The notes below the pieces were generated by a model, which was not told the origin of the DNA, did no database searches, and saw only the letters and a list, made by a program, of their open reading frames with translations. Positions 52,732-60,522 of a DNA stretch of 64,000 nt are shown here, piece after piece; the first letter of the stretch is position 1; each line of letters begins with the position of its first letter. Source of the DNA: Nocardioides daeguensis (GTDB lineage: Bacteria > Actinomycetota > Actinomycetes > Propionibacteriales > Nocardioidaceae); contig NZ_JAHTKU010000005.1 in NCBI RefSeq assembly GCF_019192965.1, positions 124,001-188,000 on the forward strand, in the 5' to 3' direction. The translations under genes were made by a program, and so were the position numbers.

Positions 52732-53918
52732 GACGGATCAGCCACGCTGAGGAGTCGGTCGAGCAGTCGACGGAAGACCTGGTTGGCGACCTCGTTGCGG
52801 CCCAGCACCATCGGCGCCGCGTCGCGGCTGCGCATGCCCCACTGGGAGTCCCGCAGCACGGGGAAGTCCTCGTTGATGAGGACGGCCTCGAGGATCTTCC
52901 AGTTCTTGTCCCACAGGTAGTCCCAGCGCTCCTGGGTCATGCCGGCAGCCTCCGCGGACGGCACGAGCAGGCGCATCTCCATGACGCCCTTCTCCGGCGC
53001 GGCGGGGTCGGGCCAGAAGGTCAGCAGCTGGAAGTGGTCGGGCTGCTTGAGCAGCGTCGAGTTCGGACCGAGGAAGTGGGTCTCGGTGACGTCGTCGACC
53101 AGGCTCCGCTCGCCGGGGTCCTCCTCGAGCCAGCGGTCGATGCTCTTGCGCGGGGCGATGAAGCGGCAGTGCGAGCCGAAGTCCTCGAAGGCCATCACGT
53201 TGGTGTGGATGTACTTCGCGGCGGTGTTCGGGTGCGCGTACTGGATGTGGTAGCCGTCGAGGAAGGCGTCCTGCAGGATCTTCCAGTTGGCGTCCTCGTG
53301 GTACACACCGGCCTTCACGCAGTGGAGCCCGTCCAGGTGGTAGCCGGCGAGGATCTCGTCCATCTCGGGCCCGAGCCACCCGGCGACGTCGATCGCCGCC
53401 CCCGCGCGGTCGACGACCCACACGAATCCGTGCCGCTCCTCGCAGGGGAGCTCGACCAGCCCGGCCTGCGCGGGGTCGATGTCGCCGACGGTGTTGTCGC
53501 GGGTGATGGCCCGCAGCGAGCCGTCGATGTCGTAGGACCAGCGGTGGTAGGGACACGAGAACAGCCGCCGCTTGCCGCAGCTGTCGGTCTCGAGCAGTGC
53601 ACCGCGATGGCGACAGAGGTTGACCAGCGCCTTCACGCTGCCGTCCTTCTGGCGCACGATGATGACGTTGTTGCGGGGCAGTCGCAGCGTCTTGAACTCG
53701 TACGGCTTCGCGATCTCCGAGCCGTGGGCCACGATCGTCGGCACCGCGCCGAAGACCAGGTCGCGCTCGCGCGCGGCCCGGTCCGGGTCGGTGAACTCGA
53801 ACGCCTCGAACGCCTCGACCTTCTCGAACTGATCGGTCGTGTCGTTGCGCAGGTGGTCCAGGGCCCGCCGGATGCGGGCCTCACGGTCGACCGCCGCGTC
53901 ACGGGTGACGTCGTCCAC
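52728..53918 (-). CDS. Rieske non-heme iron oxygenase, alpha-subunit type
   Basis: 396-residue ring-hydroxylating oxygenase. The Rieske 2Fe-2S motif is CRHRGALLE (residues about 100-108) with CPYHRWSYDIDG. The mononuclear iron site is in FLDGYHIQYAHPNT. An N-terminal extension of about 50 residues precedes it, and the length is shorter than dioxygenase alpha subunits with beta partners; no beta-subunit gene is nearby, so an alpha-only enzyme is likely. The GTG start lies 22 bases from a regulon palindrome. The ferredoxin-fused reductase at 57719-58663 is its natural electron donor. Confidence 0.9.
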   Translation of the reverse strand: MDDVTRDAAVDREARIRRALDHLRNDTTDQFEKVEAFEAFEFTDPDRAARERDLVFGAVPTIVAHGSEIAKPYEFKTLRLPRNNVIIVRQKDGSVKALVNLCRHRGALLETDSCGKRRLFSCPYHRWSYDIDGSLRAITRDNTVGDIDPAQAGLVELPCEERHGFVWVVDRAGAAIDVAGWLGPEMDEILAGYHLDGLHCVKAGVYHEDANWKILQDAFLDGYHIQYAHPNTAAKYIHTNVMAFEDFGSHCRFIAPRKSIDRWLEEDPGERSLVDDVTETHFLGPNSTLLKQPDHFQLLTFWPDPAAPEKGVMEMRLLVPSAEAAGMTQERWDYLWDKNWKILEAVLINEDFPVLRDSQWGMRSRDAAPMVLGRNEVANQVFRRLLDRLLSVADPS

Positions 53919-53939
53919 AGTCCTACCTCCTCGTTTTAA

Positions 53940-53952
53940 CTAATTGTATTAG
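53940..53952. promoter_or_regulatory. Regulon palindrome, site 8 (Rieske/GNAT operon)
   Basis: Perfect CTAAT-TGT-ATTAG, flanked by GTTTTAA and GTTTTTG. It is 21 bases before the Rieske GTG and 39 bases before (rightward) the ferredoxin reductase stop. One of the two best matches to the consensus. Confidence 0.78.
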
Positions 53953-53991
53953 GTTTTTGAAGTGACAGCCGACCCCGAGAGGCCGGAAGGG

Positions 53992-55221
53992 TCAGCGCGC
54001 CGACGGCGCCGCTGACGCGGGCTCGCGGAGCATGTCCTGCCAGGACTGGCGCTTGCGGACCGGGACCCGCAGCTTCATGAGCGGGCCGGTCCGGTCGAGC
54101 GCGAACGCTCCGACCAGATCGCCGTCGTAGCGGTACTGGGCGAGGAACGGGTCGGTCGCGGCCCCGTCGCCGAGCAGCTCGACCTCGTCGGCCGGCTCGC
54201 CGATCATCTGCAGCCGGTGCCCGTACCACTCGGACCAGAAGTAGGGCATGATCGCGCAGGCCTCACGGTCCTCGGTGAGCGCGTTGCGTGCCACGAACAC
54301 CGCCTGCTCGGTCGTGGCGGTCCAGTGCTCCAAGCGCGACGACCGCCCGTTCCACGGGTTGACCCAGCGGGCGACGTCGCCGACGGCGTACACGCCCGGC
54401 ACCGTGCTCTCCAGGTACGGCGAGCAGGCGACCCCGTCGCCCACCGCCACGCCCGAGCCGCGCAACCAGTCCGTCGCCGGGTCGACCCCGATACCGATGA
54501 TGACGAGGTCGGCCGGCAGCGTGGTGCCGTCGTTGAGCCTCACCTTCTCGACGCGACCGGCACTGCCGCCGATGGCGCGCACCTTCGTGCGGATGAGCAG
54601 GTCCACGTCGTACTGACGGTGCAGGTAGGCCAACCGCTCGGCGACGAGCGAGCCGACGGCGCCGACCAGGGGAAGCGGCGCCACCTCGACGAGCGTCACC
54701 TCGGCGCCTCGCGCCCGGGCGCTGGAGGCGATCTCACCGCCGATGAAGCCGGCGCCGACCACCACGACCCGAGCCCCTGGCTGGAGGGCCGCCCGCACCG
54801 CGCGTGCGTCCTCCAGCGAGCGGATCGTGAACACCCCGGCCAGGTCCGCGCCCGGGACCTCGAGCGGCCGCGGCCGGGCTCCGGTGGCGACCACCAGACG
54901 GTCGTAGTCGACATCGCCCTGGTCCGTGCGGACCCGGCGGTTGCGGGAGTCCAGCGAGGTCGCCGTGGTGCCGGTCATCAGCGTGACCCCCAGCGCCTCG
55001 GGATCGGCCAGGTGGGCGGTCGGGTCCGGCTCGTCGGCACAGGTCAGGAAGTCCTTGGTCAACGGCGGCCGGTCGTACGGCGGGTGCGGCTCGTCGCCGA
55101 TGATCGTGACCGACCCCTCGAAGCCGAGCCGGCGCGCCTCCTCCGCGACCCGTGCCGCGCCGAGCGAGCCGCCGACGACGACCAGGCGGTCGACTCCGGG
55201 GACCAGGTTGCCCTCAGCCAT
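53992..55221 (-). CDS. FAD-dependent ferredoxin reductase (rhodocoxin/putidaredoxin reductase-like)
   Basis: 409-residue flavoprotein that moves electrons from NAD(P)H to ferredoxin. FAD-binding VVVGGSLGAARVAEEARRLG, PPYDRPPLTKDFL, NAD-binding VVVVGAGFIGGEIASSARAR and the second FAD motif VPGVYAVGDVARW are present, followed by the C-terminal dimerisation domain. It starts one base after the enoyl-CoA hydratase stop, in an operon with the CoA ligase. Probable partner of the P450 ferredoxin at 49969-50178. Confidence 0.92.
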   Translation of the reverse strand: MAEGNLVPGVDRLVVVGGSLGAARVAEEARRLGFEGSVTIIGDEPHPPYDRPPLTKDFLTCADEPDPTAHLADPEALGVTLMTGTTATSLDSRNRRVRTDQGDVDYDRLVVATGARPRPLEVPGADLAGVFTIRSLEDARAVRAALQPGARVVVVGAGFIGGEIASSARARGAEVTLVEVAPLPLVGAVGSLVAERLAYLHRQYDVDLLIRTKVRAIGGSAGRVEKVRLNDGTTLPADLVIIGIGVDPATDWLRGSGVAVGDGVACSPYLESTVPGVYAVGDVARWVNPWNGRSSRLEHWTATTEQAVFVARNALTEDREACAIMPYFWSEWYGHRLQMIGEPADEVELLGDGAATDPFLAQYRYDGDLVGAFALDRTGPLMKLRVPVRKRQSWQDMLREPASAAPSAR

Positions 55222-55222
55222 C

Positions 55223-56044
55223 TCAGCGTCCCTTCCACTCGGGCGTGCGCTTCTCGGCGAACGCCCGGGTGCCCTCGCGGAAGTCCTCCGAGCGCAACAC
55301 CTTGCCGACAGCACGGTTGTTGACCTGCCACGCCTCGTCGCCCCAGTCGGAGCCGAGGCCGGCCGTCTCGTGCATGACCCGCTTGGTCTCGCGGACCGAG
55401 AGCGGCGCGTTGGCGGCGATCCGCCCGGCCAGCTCGAGCGCGACCTCGAGGGTCGTTCCGGCGGGAGCGACCCGGTTGACCAGGCCCCAGGCCAGCGCCT
55501 GCTCCGCGCCGATCGGGTCGCCGGTGAGCGCGAGCTCGAGGGCGAGCTTGAGCGGCACCTGTCGCTGGGCACGGATCACGCCGCCCGCAGCGGCGAGGAG
55601 ACCGCGCTTGACCTCGGGCAGTCCGAGCTTCGCCTCGGCGTCGATGACCGCGAGGTCCGAGGCGAGCACGATCTCGGTACCGCCGCCGAGCGCGAACCCG
55701 TTGACGGCCGCGATCGTGGGCATCGAGACGAAGTGCCGCACGTATCCGGCGAAACCCCATTCGGGGTGGCCGGCGGCCATGATGTCCTCGCCCTTGGCGA
55801 GCGCCTTGAGGTCCGCACCGGCGCAGAAGGCACGACCCTCACCGGTGACGACGAGGACGCGGACCTGCTCGTCGGCCTCGGCCTCGGCGAGAGCCTCGCC
55901 GAGCCCGGTCGAGACCGCACCGTTGACGGCGTTCATGGCGTCGGCGCGCCGGATCGTCGCGATCCCGACATGTCCCTGACGCTCGAGGGTGACCGCCGCG
56001 GGCCCGGAGCCCGCCGACGGCGGCACGGAGAGGGGTTCGGACAC
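55223..56044 (-). CDS. Enoyl-CoA hydratase/isomerase (crotonase) with both catalytic glutamates
   Basis: 273-residue crotonase. FCAGADLKAL and FALGGGTEIVLASD form the oxyanion pocket; the glutamate in GGGTE and that in LGLPEVKRGL match the two catalytic residues of classical enoyl-CoA hydratase. The GTG start is two bases from the ligase stop. Predicted hydration step after CoA activation and dehydrogenation. The operon order is ligase, hydratase, ferredoxin reductase. Confidence 0.9.
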   Translation of the reverse strand: MSEPLSVPPSAGSGPAAVTLERQGHVGIATIRRADAMNAVNGAVSTGLGEALAEAEADEQVRVLVVTGEGRAFCAGADLKALAKGEDIMAAGHPEWGFAGYVRHFVSMPTIAAVNGFALGGGTEIVLASDLAVIDAEAKLGLPEVKRGLLAAAGGVIRAQRQVPLKLALELALTGDPIGAEQALAWGLVNRVAPAGTTLEVALELAGRIAANAPLSVRETKRVMHETAGLGSDWGDEAWQVNNRAVGKVLRSEDFREGTRAFAEKRTPEWKGR

Positions 56045-56045
56045 G

Positions 56046-57563
56046 TCAGCGGACCTTGGCGAAGCGGGTCGTGAGATCGGCGTACGCCTCGCGGATCTCG
56101 GTCTTGCTGATCTTGCCGTTGGGCAGACGCGGCAGCGGGTCCTCGCGGAGCACCACGTAGCGCGGCACCTTGAAGTCGGCGAGCACCTTGCTGGCCTCCT
56201 CGACGACGCTCGTCTCGGTGAGTCCGTCGGCCGCCTGGATGATCGCGGCCGGCGTCTCCCCGAACTTCTCGTCCGGCGCGGCGATCACGGCGACCTCGAC
56301 CACGCCGTCGATCGCGGCCAGCGCCTGCTCGAGCTCGACCGGCGAGACGTTGATCCCGCCGGAGATGATGAGGTCCTTGAGCCGGTCCACGAAGCGGATC
56401 CGTCCCTCCGGGTCGGTCGCGCCGAGGTCGCCGCTGTGCAGCCAGCCTCCGCGGAAGACCTCCGCGTTGACCTCCGGCGAGTTCCAGTAGCCCGGCGTGA
56501 CGCCCGGCCCCTTGATCACGAGCTCGCCGGGCTCGTCGGCCTCGGCGGGCGTGCCGTCGGCCCGCACGACCTGGACCTCGGTGAAGATGCCGCCGGTCCC
56601 GCAGCTGCCGGGGTGCTCGCGGAACTCCGAGACCAGGGTGGCAGTCGCAATGCCGCCCGCCTCGGTCATGCCGTAGATCTGGCGCAGCGCGACGTCCTTC
56701 GCGGCGTACGCCTCGAGCAGGGCGGTCGGCACGGCGGCACCGCCGACCACGGCGGTCTTGAGCGAGGAGAGGTCGGCGTGCGCGAACTCCGGCGCAGCCG
56801 CGAGCGCCTGGTAGACGAGGGGGACGCCGAAGATGGCCTCGATCCGGTGCTCCTCGATGAGCTGGACCGCGCGCGAGGGCACGATCTCCTTCTCGATCAC
56901 CAGCTTGCCGCCGAGCACGGTCGTCATCAGCAGACCCCACACCAGGCCGGGCGTGAAGGCGAGGGGGAGCAACAAGATCGTGCTGGAGCCCCGGTGGAAG
57001 CCCTCCTCGACCAGGGTGGCCTCGAAGACGATGCTCAGCAGGGTGCGGTTGGTCAGCACGACACCCTTGCTGCGCCCGGTCGAGCCGCTGGTGAAGATGA
57101 TCGAGATCGGCTCGTCCTCGCCACGGTCGACGTCGAACGTCGAGGGCGCGCCGTCGCGAAGCGCGTCGATCGCGCTGAAGGTCACCAGCTCGACAGCCGC
57201 CCCCATCGCGCTCGCCTCCTCGACGGCGCCCTTGAACGGGTCGTCCGCGATGACCGCGACCGCGCCGGCGTCGTCGAGCACCTTGCGCAGCTCCGCGGGC
57301 TTGAAGCGCGGGTTGAGCGGCACCAGGACGGCGCCCGCCTTGATCACACCGAGCGCGGCCGCCGGCCAGGGCAGGCTGTTGGGAGCCATCAGGCCGACGC
57401 GGTCACCCGGTCGCACGCCCTCGGCCCGCAGGTGCTCGGCGATCCGGCTCGACCATCCGCCGAGCTCGCCGTAGGTGAGGGTCTCGCCGTCCAGGACGAT
57501 CGCGGTGTCGCCGGCCTTGGTCCTGACCCACCACGCCAGGGCGGAGGTGACGGTGGCGCTCAT
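56046..57563 (-). CDS. AMP-forming acyl-CoA ligase of the catabolic regulon
   Basis: 505-residue ANL ligase. P-loop FTSGSTGRSKGV, YGMTEAGG, WLHSGDLGATDPEGRIRFVD, and the C-terminal lysine in LPNGKISKTEI mark an intact enzyme. The ATG at 57561-57563 follows GAGGAG. First gene of a three-gene operon behind a regulon palindrome. It would activate the acid formed by the alcohol/aldehyde dehydrogenases to its CoA ester. Confidence 0.9.
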   Translation of the reverse strand: MSATVTSALAWWVRTKAGDTAIVLDGETLTYGELGGWSSRIAEHLRAEGVRPGDRVGLMAPNSLPWPAAALGVIKAGAVLVPLNPRFKPAELRKVLDDAGAVAVIADDPFKGAVEEASAMGAAVELVTFSAIDALRDGAPSTFDVDRGEDEPISIIFTSGSTGRSKGVVLTNRTLLSIVFEATLVEEGFHRGSSTILLLPLAFTPGLVWGLLMTTVLGGKLVIEKEIVPSRAVQLIEEHRIEAIFGVPLVYQALAAAPEFAHADLSSLKTAVVGGAAVPTALLEAYAAKDVALRQIYGMTEAGGIATATLVSEFREHPGSCGTGGIFTEVQVVRADGTPAEADEPGELVIKGPGVTPGYWNSPEVNAEVFRGGWLHSGDLGATDPEGRIRFVDRLKDLIISGGINVSPVELEQALAAIDGVVEVAVIAAPDEKFGETPAAIIQAADGLTETSVVEEASKVLADFKVPRYVVLREDPLPRLPNGKISKTEIREAYADLTTRFAKVR

Positions 57564-57642
57564 TCGGTGCTCCTCGGAGTTGGGGGTGCGCTGGATCGAT
57601 GCCGTGGCCGGGGCCACGGTGTGGATCCCGAGATCCGTAAAA

Positions 57643-57655
57643 CTATTGACACTAG
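57643..57655. promoter_or_regulatory. Regulon palindrome, site 9 (CoA ligase/hydratase/ferredoxin reductase operon)
   Basis: CTATT-GAC-ACTAG, preceded by GTAAAA and followed by ATAATC, 79 bases upstream of the ligase start. One mismatch in the right arm. Confidence 0.65.
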
Positions 57656-57718
57656 ATAATCGGAATCATGGCGAGTGACCGGGGTCACTGTCAATGCCGG
57701 ACCGGGCGCGGCGCCGGT

Positions 57719-58663
57719 TCACAGGTCCAGGACGAGGGGGCCGGACCGGCAGCGCCCCACGCAGATCAGCATGCAGTCGTTCGCCTCGCGCTCCTCGGCG
57801 GTGAGGATCGAGTCCCGGTGGTCGGGCACTCCACCCAGGACACCGGTCTCACAGGTACCGCAGGTGCCCTCCCGGCACGAGAAGTCGACCTCGATCCCCG
57901 CCGCGGCGAGCGCGTCGATGATGCTGACGCCCTCTCCCACGCCGATCCGGGCGCCCGTCGAGGCGATCTCCACCTCGAAGGCGCCACTGCCGCCGTCGAC
58001 CTGCTCCTTCGGCGAGAAGCGCTCGAGGTGCAGCCGCTCGCCCGGCCGTCCGGCCAGCTCCGCCTCGAGTGCCGCCAGCAGCGGCTCGGGGCCGCATGCA
58101 TAGACGGCACGCCCGGGCACCGGCTCCCCGAGGATCCTCGGCAGGTCGAGCAGTCCGGTCTCGTCCTGCGGCAGGACGCTGACCCGCGCGCCGTACGCCT
58201 CGAGCTCGTCGAGGAAGGCCATCGAGGCGCGGGTGCGCCCACCGTAGGCGAGCCGCCAGTCGGCGCCTGCCGCCTCGGCCGCGCGGAGCATCGGGAGGAT
58301 CGGCGTGATGCCGATGCCACCGGCGACGAACTGGTAGACCGGTGCGTCCTCGAACGCGAAGTGGTTGCGCGGCCCGGCCACGGTGACCTCGTCGCCGGCG
58401 CGCACGTGCTCGTGGATCCATCGCGACCCGCCGCGCCCGTCGACGACGTCGAGGACCGCGATCCGCCAGCGACCAGGGTCGGCCGGGTCGCCACAGAGGC
58501 TGTACTGGCGCCTCGGTCCCCCGTCGGGAGCGAAGTCGATGTGCGCCCCGGGGCCCCAACCGGGGAGGTCCCCGTCGACGGGCTCGATGTCGAGGACAAC
58601 GACCCCGTCGGCGCACCGTCGGCGCTGCGCGATCCGCGCCCGCAGGCTCGACTCCCTGGCCAT
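57719..58663 (-). CDS. Oxygenase reductase: FNR-type flavin/NAD domains with C-terminal 2Fe-2S ferredoxin
   Basis: 314-residue phthalate-dioxygenase-reductase/VanB-type protein. The flavin domain has RRQYSLCGDP and the NAD domain FVAGGIGITPILPMLR and YACGPEPLL. The plant-type 2Fe-2S domain has CREGTCGTCETGV plus a distal cysteine in MLICVGR. The ATG at 58661-58663 is chosen for GGAGG nine bases upstream. It likely feeds the Rieske oxygenase at 52728-53918. It faces an SDR gene across a regulon palindrome. Confidence 0.92.
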   Translation of the reverse strand: MARESSLRARIAQRRRCADGVVVLDIEPVDGDLPGWGPGAHIDFAPDGGPRRQYSLCGDPADPGRWRIAVLDVVDGRGGSRWIHEHVRAGDEVTVAGPRNHFAFEDAPVYQFVAGGIGITPILPMLRAAEAAGADWRLAYGGRTRASMAFLDELEAYGARVSVLPQDETGLLDLPRILGEPVPGRAVYACGPEPLLAALEAELAGRPGERLHLERFSPKEQVDGGSGAFEVEIASTGARIGVGEGVSIIDALAAAGIEVDFSCREGTCGTCETGVLGGVPDHRDSILTAEEREANDCMLICVGRCRSGPLVLDL

Positions 58664-58711
58664 CGGGCCCCACCTCCCCACCGTCGTTGCGTTGTCGTGT
58701 CCGCAGTGTAT

Positions 58712-58724
58712 CTAATGGGATTAG
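58712..58724. promoter_or_regulatory. Regulon palindrome, site 10 (divergent reductase and SDR genes)
   Basis: Perfect CTAAT-GGG-ATTAG followed by GTTTGTG. It lies 48 bases from the reductase start and 37 bases from the SDR start, placed to control both directions. Confidence 0.78.
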
Positions 58725-58761
58725 GTTTGTGAACATCTCGCCCCAACGACCAGGAGGTCAC

Positions 58762-59523
58762 ATGAGCACCCTTGATCTGTTCCGTCTCGACGGACAGGCC
58801 GTCGTCATCACCGGCGCGAGCAGCGGACTCGGAGCCGGCTTCGCCCGTGCGCTCAGCGGGGCCGGTGCCGACCTCGTGCTCGCCGCACGCCGCGCCGACC
58901 GCCTGGCGGAGCTGGCAGCCGAGCTGCGCGCCGACGGCGGGCGGGTGGAGACGGTGACCGCGGACGTCTCCCTGCCCGAGGACTGCTCCCGGGTCGCCGG
59001 GCACGCGATCGAGCGCTTCGGCCGGATCGACGCGCTCGTCAACAACGCCGGCCTGGGTTCGGCCGTCTCCTCGCTCAAGGAGACGCCCGAGGGCTTCCGC
59101 CGGCTCATCGACGTCAACCTCAACGGCGTCTTCTGGATGTCCCAGGCCGCCGCCCGCAGGATGACGCACGGCGGGTCGATCGTGAACGTCTCGAGCGTGC
59201 TCGGCCTGGTCGCGCCGCGCTACCCGCAGGCCGCCTACGCCGCGAGCAAGGCGGGCGTCATCGGCCTGACCCGCAACCTCGCCGGCGAGTGGAGCGGGCG
59301 GCGCGGCATCCGCGTGAACGCACTGTGCCCCGGCTACTTCGACTCCGAGATGACCGCAGGCGAGGGCGACCTGCTCCGCACCATGGTCGCGGAGCAGAGC
59401 ATGCTGGGCCGCTTCGGCCGCCAGGAGGAGCTCGACGGCGCGCTGCTCTTCCTGCTCAGCGCGGCGTCGTCGTACGTCACCGGGACGACCCTGACCGTCG
59501 ACGGGGGCCTGACGTCCTACTGA
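58762..59523 (+). CDS. SDR family dehydrogenase
   Basis: 253-residue classical SDR: cofactor motif TGASSGLGAGFARAL, arginine pair in AARRADRL suggesting NADP(H), NNAGLGS, NVSSVLG with the serine, and catalytic YAASKAG. The ATG follows CAGGAGGT. Its end overlaps the convergent enoyl-CoA hydratase-like gene by seven bases. Probably a 3-hydroxyacyl-CoA or ring-hydroxyl dehydrogenase of the same catabolic pathway. Confidence 0.88.
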   Translation: MSTLDLFRLDGQAVVITGASSGLGAGFARALSGAGADLVLAARRADRLAELAAELRADGGRVETVTADVSLPEDCSRVAGHAIERFGRIDALVNNAGLGSAVSSLKETPEGFRRLIDVNLNGVFWMSQAAARRMTHGGSIVNVSSVLGLVAPRYPQAAYAASKAGVIGLTRNLAGEWSGRRGIRVNALCPGYFDSEMTAGEGDLLRTMVAEQSMLGRFGRQEELDGALLFLLSAASSYVTGTTLTVDGGLTSY

Positions 59524-60449
59524 CTTCCGGGCGTGGCCGGCGGCGGCTCGGGCCACCGCGGCCCGTAGGCCGGGTAGTCGCGCGGCACCCGCATCGGGAA
59601 GGACGGCTCGCGCTTCTCGAGGAAGGCAGCCACCCCCTCCTGGACGTCGGCCTGGGCGGGCAGCGCGTAGACGCCCCGCGACTCGATGGCATGCGCCTCC
59701 CAGGGCGAGGCCGCGCCGAGCATGCTCCACAGCTGCTGTCGCGACAGCGCCACCGCGACGGTCGAGGTGTTCGCGGCGATCTCGCGCGCGACGTCGAGCG
59801 CCGTCGCGACCACCTCGCCATCGGGTACGACGCGGGCCACCAGCCCCGACGCCAGCAGCTCCGGCGCCGGCAGCAGCCGGCCGGTCAGCACCCACTCCGT
59901 GGCGCGCGCCATCCCGACCAGACGCGGCAGGAACCAGCTGGATGCCGACTCCGCGACCATGCCGCGCCGCGGGAAGAGGAAGCCGAGCCGGGTCGACTCG
60001 CCGGCGACCCGGATGTCCGCCGGGAGCACCATCGAGGCACCACCCCCGACGGCGGCCCCGTTGAGTGCGACCACGAGCGGCTTGAGCATCGCCGCCAGGC
60101 GCAGCGTCACGACGCCGCCGGCGTCGCGGGGCACTCCGGCGATGTGGCCGAAGCGCTCCTGGAACGCGCGGTGTCGCGGGTGCGGCTCGCGACCCTCGGC
60201 GTGGAAGCCCTCGGCGAGGTCGGCACCGACGCAGAAGTTGCGCCCACTCCCGGTCAGCACGACGACGGCCACCTCGTCGTCGGCCTCGGCCCGGTCGACG
60301 GCGTCGACGAGCTCGGTGCACAGCTGGAGCGTCATCGCGTTGCCCTGTCCGGGCCGGTCGAGGGTGATCGTCGCGATCCGGTCGCGGACCTCGAAGCGGA
60401 CCACGGGGGCGGACGAGTCGGACGAGCCGGCACGGGCCGGTGAAGTCAT
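59517..60449 (-). CDS. Crotonase-family protein lacking the classical hydratase glutamates
   Basis: 310-residue enoyl-CoA hydratase/isomerase-fold protein. The oxyanion-hole segments FCVGADLAEGF and AAVGGGASMVLPAD are kept, but the first catalytic glutamate is replaced (GGGAS), and the second position reads LFPRRG. A glutamate in GMVAESASSWFLPR is typical of a different crotonase subgroup, perhaps isomerase, hydrolase or C-C lyase. The ATG follows AGGAGAGAG. It is divergent from the CoA-transferase gene across site 11. Confidence 0.82.
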   Translation of the reverse strand: MTSPARAGSSDSSAPVVRFEVRDRIATITLDRPGQGNAMTLQLCTELVDAVDRAEADDEVAVVVLTGSGRNFCVGADLAEGFHAEGREPHPRHRAFQERFGHIAGVPRDAGGVVTLRLAAMLKPLVVALNGAAVGGGASMVLPADIRVAGESTRLGFLFPRRGMVAESASSWFLPRLVGMARATEWVLTGRLLPAPELLASGLVARVVPDGEVVATALDVAREIAANTSTVAVALSRQQLWSMLGAASPWEAHAIESRGVYALPAQADVQEGVAAFLEKREPSFPMRVPRDYPAYGPRWPEPPPATPGSQ

Positions 60450-60475
60450 GGCTCTCTCCTCTTGAGGTTCGAGCC

Positions 60476-60500
60476 ATAAACCGTACATCATTAGATTTAT
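60476..60500. promoter_or_regulatory. Regulon palindrome, site 11 (divergent crotonase and CoA-transferase genes)
   Basis: Outer arms ATAAA (60476-60480) and TTTAT (60496-60500) share their centre with CGTAC-ATC-ATTAG. Only the right half-site matches the consensus well. It lies 26 and 22 bases from the two starts. Confidence 0.55.
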
Positions 60501-60522
60501 CTGCATGACCGAGAGGAACACC

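Noticed and set aside
52728..53918. KshA (3-ketosteroid 9-alpha-hydroxylase) as identity of the Rieske protein
   Set aside because: The Rieske motifs (CRHRG, CPYHRWSY) fit ring-hydroxylating oxygenases in general; I could not recognise KshA-specific features, so the specific name is not used.
21642..60500. KstR or KstR2 operators as explanation of the shared palindromes
   Set aside because: The sites are CTAWT-NNN-ATTAG and contain neither the AACnnGTT core of KstR nor the CAAGnnCTTG core of KstR2, so the known sterol regulators are not directly supported.
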